Positions 36,131 through 47,697 are shown, numbered from the stretch's first letter. The stretch: 64,000 nt of DNA from Thysanoteuthis rhombus (GCA_963457665.1 OY735212.1:59853228-59917227); one strand, 5' to 3'. Made by a program: numbers and translations. The notes: generated by a model from the sequence alone, not told the origin.

Positions 36131-37085
36131 CTACTGTAGTTGTGAAGCAACATGGTACAAATAAATTGATTGAATACATTTTGTATATAGAATTTTAATG
36201 GTTTTACAGAGGCAATGGCGTTTAATTTTGTGAGCACAATGATTGCACAACAGACAATGGAGAAAAAAATTTTTAATTTCCTCATGAACATCGGATATGT
36301 GAATCAGTGTTTATAGTTCAGTCCCTTGTGACAGGTTTTGGTGACCTGGTAACTAATTAGAAAATCTGGTAGAAAACATAGTTTCTTTCTCCCTACTAGA
36401 AACAAAACACACCTAATCCACAAATGTGTGTATGTATATTTTATTGATTAAACTGTGCAATATCAATTTGGATTCAAAAGTTTGAATGTTTAACTTTTCC
36501 TAATGCTCATTTACTTATTCACAAGAATTAATCAATTAGATATGATTGTTTATACATGGTGAGTCTTAGCAAAAGGGGCTAATTTTAAAATTGAATTTCG
36601 AAATGGAAATTTAATTGATTAATTCATCCATTTTTTTTTTGCCATGTCTGTGTATCTGTTCAGCTCAAAGAGTCACGCTGAATGAAACCGATTAATAAAT
36701 TAACACTGAAGATCTAGTGTGATTTTGGATTGATAGTCAAGTACAATATCCCACAATAACACTTGGTGAATAAGAGTATAAAATGTCATTCTAATTGCAA
36801 GGATGAATTATATTAGGTCCCTATTCTCAAACAATACTGAGCCCCAAACTTAGGAAAAAAGAAAAATGCAATAGTTTTTTTGTCTTTTTTTTCTAGGTAC
36901 AATAAATGGGAAAAGTTAAAAAAAATATCCTTTACATTGCTACGTTAAATTTACACATGCTGGATAAGAACATTTTTGATATCAAATTCAGTGGCTACTG
37001 TTCCAGATAATTCCAACAAAGCGATACTATTTAGTTGAAAATTTAAAAAAAAAAGAAAGGAGTATAAGTGAATAATTTAAATACT

Positions 37086-37200
<115 letters not shown>

Positions 37201-38367
37201 ATCCAAAACAAATATGTGTACATATACAAACCAAATCAGTTGATAATGAGATAATACCAAATAGGGAAATAATTATAAACAAAATTTATATTGTAATTTT
37301 CTATGCTTTTTAGCATTATATTTACATGTAAATAAATAAAAACCCTAAGTAAAACCAGGAAAAATTAGTTTCCCTCAAAAATGACAAATTTTTCCAAATG
37401 AAGATCTTATTGATTTGAAGCAATTCAATTTATTTAGGAAAAATATATTTTCATAATTATAAGCCATTTGGTATTTTTTGAATCCTAACCAAAAGAGAAA
37501 CAAAATCCCAACCTAGCATAATTAAGTTAATAGCATCTTAATAGATAAATTAATTACCTATTCTGGAATATATGTTTGAATGATTTATCCCAGTATGAAT
37601 TATATTTTCATTTTATTCCAGGTATTTGGATTAATATGAATTGGTAATTTTATGGATCAGTCACATAAAATTTTTGAAAATTTATCAAGTGAAACTGTAA
37701 CAATACGAATCATTTATTTCCTTTTTTTCTTTGAATAATTCTCTCAAGTATTTTTTTTCTTACCATTTGTAAGCTTAATGAAAGCGCAAACAATTATTTG
37801 CAATTTTTTTTTTTTGAATTGGATTCAAAAAAGCAAGATTTATATTTTTATTCAGATTTTTTGAAGAATTTCCAATATTTTTAATAAAATAGCAACCACT
37901 GTAAAATGTGAGAAAACTAACTTCCTTCAAACTGACCTATTCCCTGATGGAAGGATAATCTTAGGGATTAGAAGCACAAAACATTACTCGTGAAAAATGA
38001 TTTTTTTTTCTGAGTCTGGACTTTCATATGTCAGGAGTGTCATCAATTTGTCATCAATACTTTGTATAATGAATTAATATTAGGTAAATTCAATATAATC
38101 AAGAAATGGAAAAAACATTCATGTATAACAAACTAGTAAAAATAACAAATATCACCTGAAATTTCTGGTAGAATTTTTTTTACCCTGGGTTTATTGAAGA
38201 AACTTGACCCTCTAAGGATTATTAATTGATGCATAGTCCTATTCAACTTGAATGAACATTTAACTGCTGAAATATTTTCTTGGAATCCATTGAAATGTTG
38301 TTTTTTTTTCATAATTTTTTTTATTGAATTTGAATGATATGTATCTGAGAACTTTGTATATGTACAC

Positions 38368-38430
38368 TTATATAATTAGTAATGCTAAATGTTAGTTATA
38401 TAATTGACATTTAGCATTTCTAATTATATA
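38368..38430. repeat. Palindrome with 22-bp arms
   Basis: Left arm TATAATTAGTAATGCTAAAT+GT (38371-38392) and right arm ACATTTAGCATTTCTAATTA+TA (38407-38428) pair at 21 of 22 positions across a 14-nt spacer. It immediately precedes a family D copy. Confidence 0.8.
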
Positions 38431-38461
38431 CACATATATAGTTTGTGTGCCAAATAGACTT

Positions 38462-38770
38462 GTCTTTTCAAGTCACTGTAGCCCCACGAATGGCCCACAG
38501 GACCAACCAGCTAAATGGGTTACACATTCTTCTCTCTTTGCTTGACTGTGTGTCTCTGGCTGCTGCCTTGAAAATTTGCATGAGTGCACCATAATGCTGC
38601 ATTTAAAGAAGACTTTTTTCTTCAAAAAAGTGCCTTTTGGGATCTCTATGGTAATTTTGGACTAGCAATGCCCCAATCTTGTGTTGGTGTTTTTTTAGAT
38701 AATTTTAGATAAAAGATCTATTTTTCAAGCTAATTTTAGATTATTAGTTCCGGTACATGAGTGGGTAACA
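38462..38770 (+). repeat. Family D dispersed repeat
   Basis: Carries CTGTAGCCCCACGAATGGCC, TGTGTGTCTCTGGCTGCTGC, CCTTGAAAATTTGCATGAGT, GGGATCTCTATGGTAATTTT and AGATAATTTTAGATAAAAGA. Confidence 0.8.
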
Positions 38771-38994
38771 TGCAGATATTTTCATAACTTTTAGTCAACT
38801 TATAAAATGTATCAAGTGCTATTTACATTGTATTGGTCTCTAAGAGTTTGGAGCAAATGACTGATTTGCATTTCCATTTGTGATTCATGTCTTACAAAGT
38901 CCAAGTGCCTGATATCATTCATTAGTGACCATTTTCACATTTAAAACATCATAATTGAGGAACTTATTGACAATCTCTGAGTAACTTAAAGTAC

Positions 38995-39300
38995 ATAATG
39001 AATTTTATTTATGACATCACTGGTCTTTTCCACTAGAAAATATCTAAAAAAGAGTTGAAAAAAAAAGAACATCTGGATAATCTACTTGCTGTTAATAGAT
39101 CCATCAGAATAAGTCCACCATCACAATCTATTTCTCCAAAAATCAAGAAAAGCAATTTTTTATGTCTAGTCAATTACTGATGCCAAAGTCTGTAAACAAA
39201 ATGGTATGGCCAGGAGTGCTTGAAGAAACAGACAAACATACACGCACTTATAGAAAAGGATCGGGCCTTTTACCATCTTTGATTGCTACAGTTTTTCAAT
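38995..39300 (+). repeat. Family A dispersed repeat
   Basis: Carries GAATTTTATTTATGACATCA, CATCTGGATAATCTACTTG, GTAAACAAAATGGTATGGCC and ACCATCTTTGATTGCTACAG. Confidence 0.75.
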
Positions 39301-39330
39301 AAGAGAAACAGCATTAAAAACAAAACTTCT

Positions 39331-39588
39331 TCATACAGACATTTTGATTTTACACTTTATCTGTGTACTATTTGCTGCCGGCAAACCCCAGATTTTGGGT
39401 GCCTCTTGCTGTGATTCTTTAGCAAATGGCAACCTGATCTTGTCGGCCATCAAACCAAGTATTGTTGCCTGACAGGCTGAAGAGCAGAAGATGCTCATGT
39501 ATAAGATAGTATTGGTTGCCATCAAGACGTCTGGCTTGATTGTCCCCAAAGCATTGAAGCTTGTCCACCAATTAGGTTCCAAAGCCAT
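39331..39588 (-). pseudogene. Unidentified protein-like open frame in a GC-richer patch
   Basis: An 85-codon frame on the minus strand has a diverse, non-repetitive composition, including WMALEPNWWTSFNALG and GLMADKIRLPFAKESQ, unlike the Leu/Ile/Lys-rich noise frames elsewhere. The DNA here is visibly richer in G and C than its surroundings. However, the overlapping plus-strand frame (from about 39370, one stop, then open to 39694) is equally protein-like, so the coding strand is undecided. I cannot assign a family. It may be an exon, a processed pseudogene or a piece of a transposable element. No splice sites or poly(A) tail were recognised. Confidence 0.25.
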
Positions 39589-39700
39589 CCAATATCACAG
39601 TGAACAATGTGAGACCATCTGGATCTTCCAGTGTGTGTCAATGGTAATTGTTCATAGCAACATATTCTCCATAGAGACAGCAACATTGAAAATTTAACAG

Positions 39701-41499
39701 AAACAAGAACCGTGTGTAATAAAGTCTTAGTAGCAGGACCAAAAGGAAAAAGAGCAAGTAGTTTTTCTTTGAGTCAATTGATTCTCATATTTGTAAAATA
39801 TTGTGGTATGGAAATATTCCACGAGTACTATTTTCAGTAAAAATCATAGACACAAAAATGAACTTTTATTATATCATAACATTGATGACATCTCATCTCT
39901 TCCTTTTTCCTATTTCTGTTGTTTAATGTAAGTGAAACCGACCAATCAACCAAAAGGCGTCTATTACACATCTAAATAAAGGACATAGTTTGCTTACATT
40001 TTTTTTTGAAAGGCGAAGTTGAAGAAAGAAAGAATGAATTCACTTTAATTCCAACAGAAAGTCAACATAAACGTGTGTTTTTAGTCCTTCATTCTGTCAA
40101 TTTCTTTTTATTGTTCCATCAGTTAGGAGACTTTTGAAAAGAAAAAATTTATAAGATTTCATTTTAATGGAAATGAATAAGTTTATCTTTTTCCACCTGA
40201 ACTTTTCAGATGAAGGTTTATCATTGTGTAAATTTTTGTTTGGAACGTCTTCAGGTGATAAACGGGTGTTTTCCATCTGTCAAGGCAAGGGATGGTATCA
40301 TGGCGATTAATTGAAATGTGCATCTATTTTCAGGTGGGGTTAATTTTTGGTGTTATGGACTCAGAGTGGAAGGGAATTTTTAAAGGAAGAAAAAAAAAGA
40401 CCCAGTTATCACCTAAAGATAGCCATAGAATATAACGACCAAAACGTTTTAAAGAAATGAACCAAGATGAGGACAACAGTCCGGAAAAAATTTACATAAT
40501 AAGTTTATATTTTAACTTAGTTCCTGTTGTTAACAGTTGTTAGTAAATAATCTATTCGCAAAAAAGTTGTCATTCAATTTCTAATTAACCTTGAACTATG
40601 TGCTGATATTTAGTATTGATTATTTGTAAGTAAAATTGTCATTGTTTGTTAGTTAATAGTTTTTTTTCCAGTTAACTATGATATTTGAATGGGCAGGAAT
40701 ATTGTTTTGTTCAATTATTGTCTGAATTATTGTACCATACCAGACCAGACCATATATCGAGTTAACTGGAATCACTAGAAAACCTACTATTTTTCAATCT
40801 GGCTGGCTCTGTAGTAGTTTGCTGATCAACCACTCTTTACTTCAATTTTTGTTGCATGTTTGAATTGTTTTCAGGTGAAGATTACTCGATTGATATTGAT
40901 TTAGTAGACCCTGTTTTTGAAGTGGATTAATTTCTATATGTTATAAAAAGTTTTGTTTTTTCATTTTCCTTTGTTCATTCGCTTTTGATTTATATTTCAA
41001 GAACTTTAAGCAGATTAATGAAGATCAAACAGATCCTTTTTAAGAAGTGTATTTGTGTTTGTTTAATACAATTTCATTCTTTATGTTTTGTTGTTTATTT
41101 TGTATTTAAAGTATATATCAACTCATAATCCAGAAATCTTGGGTCTCCTCCGTTCCTTAGCTTACCAAATGAATGTTCCTGTGCTGTATTTGAATTACTT
41201 ACAAGGGTTTTTACCTTGAATTAAATTATTTTTGAATTAAAACCTCAAGTTTTTTTCCAAGATATGAACCAACCTTGCATGTATTACATTCAAGAATTTT
41301 TTTTCTTCTATGTATAATCAGCTAAATCTAATCCAAATATTTGTAAAAAAAAATATTTTTCCATGTAAATGATTTGGATCATAGTTTGCTGTGCTTATAT
41401 CTAGGCTTCAGTGTGAGTTTTCATAAATTCACGATTCTTTTGAACTTCATTAAATGATTGCAGTTCATCTTACTGCAGTTTGAAGTTTTTTTAAAAATT
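39701..41499. other. Intergenic sequence, nothing recognised
   Basis: AT-rich with T-runs. No gene, tRNA or member of the repeat families was seen. Confidence 0.3.
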
Positions 41500-41700
41500 C
41501 TGCTATGAACGAAACAACCATCTCTAAGGAACCAACTTAGCATAAATTTTCATTGTAGATTGAACTCTCCCTCATTCAAAATTTATTTAGAGGGTAATTT
41601 TTTCAAAAACTAACTTGCTAAAAACTAGCTCCAACATCCCAGAAAATTTGGTAGTCATAGCTCAAGCTGTTCTTGAGTTTTGCGATCACAGACAGACAGA
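41500..41700 (+). repeat. Family C-related repeat, partial
   Basis: CTTAGCATAAATTTTCATTG, TAGATTGAACTCTCCCTCAT and TTTCAAAAACTAACTTGCT match the middle of family C copies (GCATAAACTTACTCTGCAA; ATTGAATCCCCTCCCCC). The outer blocks are missing. Confidence 0.45.
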
Positions 41701-41944
41701 CATTTGGTGAATCATAGTAAGATGAAGTGAATTAGTATTTATTTCTTGTATGATTCAACACTGGATTTTCATGAAACCTTCTTAAATCAAATCTTAGATA
41801 TATATTTATTATAATCGATCACAAACTACTAATCGTTAAATCGTTAAAAAAAACTATTAATTAGAGGTCACTGAATACAATTCCTTTAGATCATCAGTAT
41901 ATCTTTACTTGGTAAATGCAAGTATTAACCTTGCTCAAATAGTA

Positions 41945-42160
41945 ATGGGCTGGTCATGTTGCAAGAATGTCAGACAACTGCTCGACATCACCATTCACAA
42001 CGTGGATCCTAAGATATCATTTGCAAAACTGTGACTGGCATAAAACAAGTTCAGAAAGTATTGACCCTCTGACACCCATGATAGAGAGATCTAGCAAATC
42101 TTGGGAAATGTTTATATCCAGCGATGGACTCTAAAGGCTGATGATGATGATGTGCCTTGT
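41945..42160 (+). pseudogene. RTE-like LINE, extreme 3' end
   Basis: GGTCATGTTGCAAGAATGTC, AGACAACTGCTCGACATCA, CATGATAGAGAGATCTAGCA and GATGATGATGATG correspond in order to the last 200 bp of the copy at 53.3-54.2 kb (ARMADNRW…, DREL.., then the TGA-repeat tail). No open frame remains. Confidence 0.8.
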
Positions 42161-43194
42161 AAATTTTTATAAAGTCTGACAGACTTGGCATGTTTGATGA
42201 AACCTTCATCCTCGTATCTTTCATTTTACTTCTTACACTCTTTCATACTCGTCTGTAATCCTATCTACTAACATTTGAGAGAACAATATCTATTTCCATT
42301 GCTAGGTGTCTCTGTTAGTGGAGTAAAGTGCTATTTTGGAAAGGATGTAAGTTTTGGTTGCCAGAACGTGAATATATAATACCTCAGATGGCAAGACATG
42401 AAACTTTCTTATGATTTTTATATTATTCTTTAATTGTATATATTTTTTTACATTCTTATATATTGCTTATTATTATGAAGTTATGTTGCAGAATGTTAAC
42501 CCAAACTAAGTTACTTTAAAACATATCATATCTTACTCCTATCACTGTTGAAGCTTTATTCATTTACTCGATTTTCATTTTTTAATGCACCCCCCTCCCC
42601 GGCTAGAAACATCCTGTCTATATCAAAGCAAAATTTAATTGACAAAAGGAAATAATTATTAGTGTTACATAACTCTTGAACTTATTCTCAATGTTTCCTC
42701 CGCAACATTCCAGAATGCCTAAATCACTTGGGATTTCAGTTCACAATAATCTTCCTCGTTGGCCAGACATCTTGGAAGATGGGTAAAGGCATGCTTGCTT
42801 TTCTTCCTGGGAACATAAAGACTGTTGATACATGCCTTCCATGCCAGTTGCACAACTTGTGTGTATTCATTTAGCAGCTGAATGCAGAGGAAAATTTGTC
42901 CTATGAAGAGTTTACAATACTCTTTGCTTAAACCGTGAATCAAACTCATCCTTAGGAGGCAGATAGGCAAACAAGCGGACCTCAAGTTAAATAGTGTTTT
43001 TTAAATGTTATCTTGAAGGCTATTTGAAAATTAATGAATTATTCTGAATTTTACTTTAAACCACTTTTATCTCCCAACATAGTGAATGAAAAATAAATTT
43101 GAAGCTGTCAGAAGCAAATATTTGTTCTTAAGCAAAAAATATAAATGAAATGATAGTCTCCTCTTTTGTTCTTTAATTGAATAACCGTAGATAC
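42161..43194. other. Intergenic sequence containing an unassigned open frame
   Basis: AT-rich except for 42719-42985, where an 88-codon minus-strand frame has a balanced composition (QLAWKACINSLYVPRKKSKH; LPRCLANEEDYCELKSQ) but no family I recognise. It could be a decayed transposase or an exon. No clear splice signals. Confidence 0.25.
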
Positions 43195-43460
43195 CATATT
43201 AATATGTGCGTGTGTTTGTGTGTTCCAGCACTCCTGGTCATACCATTTTGTCTACTGACTTGAAAATTGGCACCAGTACTCCACTAGATCCCCTGCTAAA
43301 ATTGTTCTTTTTTACTTTTGGAAAAAAAGCTCTTAGAGGCCTCATTCTGGCAGGTATACTTTATTAATAACATCTAGATTCTCCAGAATCTATTTTAAAT
43401 GTTTCCCAATGAGGTCATAAAAACAATTTATTCTAACCATATTTACTCTTCGATGGAATT
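43195..43460 (-). repeat. Family A dispersed repeat
   Basis: Plus-strand landmarks: GTGTTCCAGCACTCCTGGTC, CATACCATTTTGTCTACTGA, GCACCAGTACTCCACTAGAT, ACATCTAGATTCTCCAGAAT and AATTTATTCTAACCATATTT. Confidence 0.8.
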
Positions 43461-44039
43461 TTTTTACATATTGTTTCTTATTCTATGTTGAGGGAATTGG
43501 CAAATCAGTAGAACTCGTCTTCTTCGCCTACTTGGCAAATATGTTAGATTTTTCTTAACTCAGTATTCTGATGGTCTTTGCCAATCAGTAATTTGGTCTA
43601 CTTATTTCCTTGATGCTACACCCCGAGTTGATGACGTAACCGGTGCAGAATACAGGCTTGGCATAGACTCATTAAGCATATTATTTGAGGTCTGAGCTGG
43701 GTACAGTGCAAACAAAGGCATCAAGGAAGGAAGTGGCCAGTCAGAATGACCATATTCATTAAGTGGACCTCTAGTGGCTCTTAAAAGAAAAAAAGTTGGG
43801 AAGTAAACATTTCATCTTTTCAGAGCTCAAGAAACAATGATGGCATCTGGTTATGCCTAGTGAAGAAAACATTCAGCCTGCTGGAAGTTAACTGACTTAT
43901 GGTAGCATTTTTAAACTGCCATTTCTGAGGAAGAATTCACAATTTTTATACATACATACATAGTGTGTAGTTATACTTTATGAAACATGCAATTTTTATA
44001 TATATTTGTTGATTCATAAAACTAAAGGATAACTGTTCT
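43461..44039. other. Intergenic sequence, no gene recognised
   Basis: Mixed AT-rich sequence; the segment 43600-43800 is somewhat GC-richer and repeat-like but was not matched to another copy in the window. Confidence 0.3.
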
Positions 44040-44530
44040 AAAGGTGCATCCGGTTTCATGGAAATCTTCAGGAGGTTTAAACTTGAAACAATGAGATGCT
44101 GTTTTTTATTTATTCATGTTGTTGTTAATCATCATAACAATCAAAACAGAATTTTTTTAAAAATCCTGCTACGTCATCTAACTATAATTTGATTTAACCT
44201 CATTCTATAGGAAAATTTGTTGGAAAAAAACCCTGATTCTCTCTCTCTCTCAATTCTCTCCTGAAATGTCTCCAAAATGATCAGAGATGCACATTTCATC
44301 ATGAAATCATCATTTTTAACAGTCATGAAATATGTATTCATTTTAGTGTATATTTTTATTGTAAAATGAGCACCACCTCCGTGTTGAAGACTGCTAACCT
44401 AAATGACTTCAAACTTAACTCAGCAATGTCCGGTGCTCAGACCAACATATCTGGCAAATACCAACTTCGTACAATGACCAGTTGTCAATTCATCTTGGTG
44501 CATACACACAGATGGAAATTTCTCTAATTA
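44040..44530 (+). repeat. Family E dispersed repeat with (TC)n
   Basis: Landmarks shared with 48880-49270: ACAATCAAAACAGAATTTTT; AAACCCTGATTC then (TC)n; GACTTCAAACTTAACTCAGC; AATGTCCGGTGCTCAGACCA; ATATCTGGCAAATACCAACT. The opening block GAAATCTTCAGGAGGTTTAA is matched (as complement) at 59450-59485. Confidence 0.75.
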
Positions 44531-45904
44531 TAGTAAAGATGAATTGCGTGAATTTTCATTATGTCATCTTCATAAAAATAAGTGAAAATAGCACAATAAT
44601 TGTATCTCATGAATTATATAGCTGCTGCTTTGTTAATATCCATAATAGTGTATGTCTAGATAAACTGACAGACAGCTGAGGTACAGATTAATTTTACTTA
44701 TTGTGCATGTGAGAGAAAATATTAAAAAGTGATTAAGTTGGCAAATATTTACCAGAATGGTTGGTTGCACTTCCTTTTTAAAAGAATTCCAAATTTTCTT
44801 TCATAGAATAGAAGGAAAATGGAAACATTGGGGTCTATTAAGAATGTTTTAAGTCTCTCAAATCGAATTAATGGAGTTTATATGTATTTGATTTGCTGAA
44901 TTCTAGACTGAGATATTCATTATATAATGTTTGATCTACGCAATTAATAGAGAAGTGTTGGGTTAAGCATATTGGTAGGGAAGGAGATTATATTGATATA
45001 TAGATATTTATGTGAAGTACTGATTTTTTTTTTGTTGGATATGGATTCATTGATGTATTTATGTGAATATTATGTGCAAAGAGAGGGATAATTATATAGG
45101 CATTAATTATCCTGGAAGTTATGGTACAAATTTAAAATTATTTACATTAATCCTAGATCTGAAACAATTTGTAAAATAAATATTCTATGCGTCAGTATGG
45201 ATTTTTCAAGAAAAGTTGATACTACTGCAAATAAGCTCTTAAATTATGCCTAATTGTGAGCTTTTTATAAAACGCATAACATTTTTAGAATTAGTTCAGT
45301 AAGTACATACCATAGCATTATTTATCAGGTGTGGAAGGAAGTAAGATTTGACCTGTGAGGACTATGAGAGTTCAAATTCAAGATAGCCGCCAGTCAACCA
45401 AATCTAATGTGCAAATGCATTTAATTTGTGAATCGAAGAGTGTAGAAAAACATTCAATGTGACATTTCCAACTAATCTGAGTTCTCTCCAACATCTGAAA
45501 ATTAATGTTATGGTATATACTTCCTATATTAGAAATTTCATGCTTTCCTCAAAAAGTGCAAAATCATTGCAGTTATGTGTAGCACTTCAATGATTGTGTT
45601 TACAAAAAAATGGTAAACATTTTTCACTGATTTTGCACATGAAATTATCAAAAAAATGTCATGTATGCCTCTTGTAAACTGATAAAATGTGTTTGACGAA
45701 TTACCTTGTGATTAGGTGAGAGAGAAAAGAAGACCAATGTTCCTTTCGACTGTCTCTGCATTTCTGAATTCAAATGCTTAGAACAGTCTTCAGGCGCCTT
45801 TTATTGCATGCTTTGTTATCTGACTTTTGTAATTCTTCATAAATCAATTAAGATGACTCTCCATCATAGTTAGTTATCAAACAACTGTAGCATCAAAATT
45901 TTAA
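44531..45904. other. Intergenic AT-rich sequence, nothing recognised
   Basis: No supported gene, RNA or repeat family member. Confidence 0.3.
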
Positions 45905-46265
45905 GTCTTGTAAAAGAATTCCATCAAAGAATAAATGAGGCCAGAATAAATTCTATTTATGACATCAATGGCGTTTTCCTCTGGGAAACGTCTAAAATAG
46001 AGTAAAAAAAAAAGCATCTACATTCTCCAGAATCTAGATGTTATTAACACATCTGTTAGATTAAGGCCCCAAAAAGGTCAAAGAGCCTTTTTGTCCAAAA
46101 ATTAATTTTTTTTAGAAGGGGGGAGTATTGGAGTATGATGCCAACTTTCAAGTCGGTAGACAAAACGGTGGGGCCAGGAGCATTGGAACATAAAATCATA
46201 TGCGCTTACATGTAGCGAAAAAACCCTTCACCACCTTTGGTGGCTGTGGTGTTTCAATAGGATTG
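45905..46265 (+). repeat. Family A dispersed repeat, fullest plus-strand copy
   Basis: Carries AATAAATTCTATTTATGACA, ACATTCTCCAGAATCTAGAT, TTAAGGCCCCAAAAAGGTCA, TTCAAGTCGGTAGACAAAAC and ACCACCTTTGGTGGCTGTGG. Confidence 0.85.
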
Positions 46266-47040
46266 ACAATCCCAGTGTAACAATATTTGTTTAATATAAT
46301 ATTAACATATATGATATTAAATGTGCCATGAATTTTTTCAGATTTGTAGATGAATAATACATAAATGTTGATGAATCAATAAACTAATTTTTAATGAATG
46401 TTTCTATTTTTGAAGCAAATTGAAAATTATATTTTTCCTTTGAACCTTAACCTCCTCAGAATCCTGGAATAAATAAATGAATTTTGTATATGCCTTGAAA
46501 AGTAGTTCAATGACATAACACAGAGACTATAAGGGCACACTGTAGAGCAAAGCTTGTATTACTGATCTTAGTTAATATCATAAACTCAGTCCTCACTGAT
46601 TGCTCTAAAAGTTTGGCCTTGTGGCAGACTAAGTTGAGCTTTGTAGATATCTACAGGATAATGTCCAAGTTGTTAGATACATATGCTTTAGAACTTATTG
46701 TGGATATGCATGTGAAAGAAGTGTATCCATAATCAGACAGTTGCAAGTGTTATTTAATAGTTATTCATTGCAAGATAAAAGTCTTGACTCATAGAACTGA
46801 GTGACCATTGATCTCAATAAATTGTAAATTTCATTGCGTTGACCTTGAAGCTGCTGTGACAGAAATTTCTGTCTTTGGCAGTTTATGGATTAATTGTATT
46901 GTATACTTGGGCCATAGATAAATCATCACAGGTCGACACCAACTGGCTTGAAGTGATTTTTCAAATGATATGGTCATACCTAACAACACAATTTTTTATT
47001 TCTATTAATATTCGGACCATCCTCATCTCGGTTGTTTTTC

Positions 47041-47084
47041 ATGCAACGTTTCGGCCGTTGCACTCTACGGCCTTCATTAGGTAT
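47041..47084 (-). ncRNA. Hammerhead-ribozyme-like core, left arm
   Basis: Minus strand: ATAC, CTAATGA, then GGCC…GGCC (perfect 4-bp stem II), then GAAACGTT, GCAT. The GAAACGTH element gives the self-complementary ACGT stem III typical of the minimal hammerheads of Penelope-like elements, which are thought to act as dimers. The core box has CTAATGA in place of CTGATGA, which should abolish cleavage. Confidence 0.5.
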
Positions 47085-47299
47085 CATCTGGTAGGTGTGG
47101 GGAAGTAACGAACATGGATACACAGCATAGTGGTTACAGCATCAGACAAATTACTGCAAAGTAATCTGATGGTTCTAGGTTCAATCCTAGTGTGAGACAA
47201 TATAACAATACTACTAATGCTAAGAGGGGAGTGAAGTCAATATACCCCCGTCGGATAAATAAAGGGTTTGGTTCGTTACTTCCCCGCACCTACCAGATG

Positions 47300-47343
47300 A
47301 TACCTGATGAAGGCCATAGAGCGCAACGGCTGAAACATTGTAT
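47300..47343 (+). ncRNA. Hammerhead-ribozyme-like core, right arm
   Basis: ATAC (47300-47303), intact CTGATGA (47304-47310), stem II GGCC/GGCT (47312-47315 with 47328-47331), GAAA (47332-47335), CATT, then GTAT (47340-47343). ATAC and GTAT are exactly complementary, forming stem I on either side of the predicted cleavage point after CATT. The stem III palindrome ACGT is changed to ACAT, which would weaken a dimer. Confidence 0.55.
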
Positions 47344-47428
47344 GAAAAACAACCAAGATGAGGATGGTCCGAATTTTAATTGAAATAATAATAATAATAC
47401 CTCATCTCAAAAATTCAGAGATATACTA

Positions 47429-47470
47429 ACACAATTTTTATAAATTTATAAATTCCTTCTCTGTATATAT

Positions 47471-47529
<59 letters not shown>

Positions 47530-47558
47530 CACACAGAGGGAATTTATGAAAATTGTGC
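47429..47558. repeat. AT-cored palindrome 1
   Basis: ACACAATTTTTATAAATT…TTCTCTGTATAT, then (TA)n, then its near-complement CACAGAGGGAATTTATGAAA+ATTGTG. It contains (AT)n at about 47474-47522. Confidence 0.8.
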
Positions 47559-47567
47559 TGCGATCAC

Positions 47568-47657
47568 AACACAATTTTTATAAATTCCCTCTCTGTATAT
47601 ATTCACTTATATATATATATATATACATATACAGAGAGGGAATTCATGAAAATTGTG
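47568..47657. repeat. AT-cored palindrome 2, tandem copy of palindrome 1
   Basis: AACACAATTTTTATAAATTC CCTCTCTGTATA, short (TA)n, then TACAGAGAGGGAATTCATGA+AAATTGTG. Both palindromes are followed by the same CTGCGAT, showing a tandem duplication of the whole hairpin unit. Confidence 0.8.
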
Positions 47658-47697
47658 CTGCGATGTTAGGTATCATTTAAGAAACTGATCTATATAT

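Larger units (their letters stand above)
46998..47386 (+). mobile_element. Fold-back retroelement: tRNA-like SINE module between two inverted hammerhead-bearing arms
   Basis: The left arm (46998-47113, read as complement) and right arm (47271-47386) are each 116 bp and about 90% identical by eye. Both start GTTCGTTACTTCCCC and end near GGATGGTCCGAAT. Between them, 47114-47270 holds an A-box (TAGTGGTTACAG, 47128-47139) and a perfect B-box (GGTTCAATCC, 47178-47187) within a T-arm CTAGG-TTCAATC-CTAG. The right arm is followed by an (AAT)n tail to about 47399, as at the 3' end of a SINE. The simplest reading is a plus-strand SINE (about 47111-47400) abutting the 3' part of a second copy in inverse orientation. 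Each arm carries a hammerhead-like core, listed separately. Confidence 0.75.

Noticed and set aside
47178..47187. Perfect B-box as a real tRNA gene
   Set aside because: The anticodon arm is enlarged, no acceptor stem can be formed, and the unit sits in a SINE-like repeat with an (AAT)n tail.
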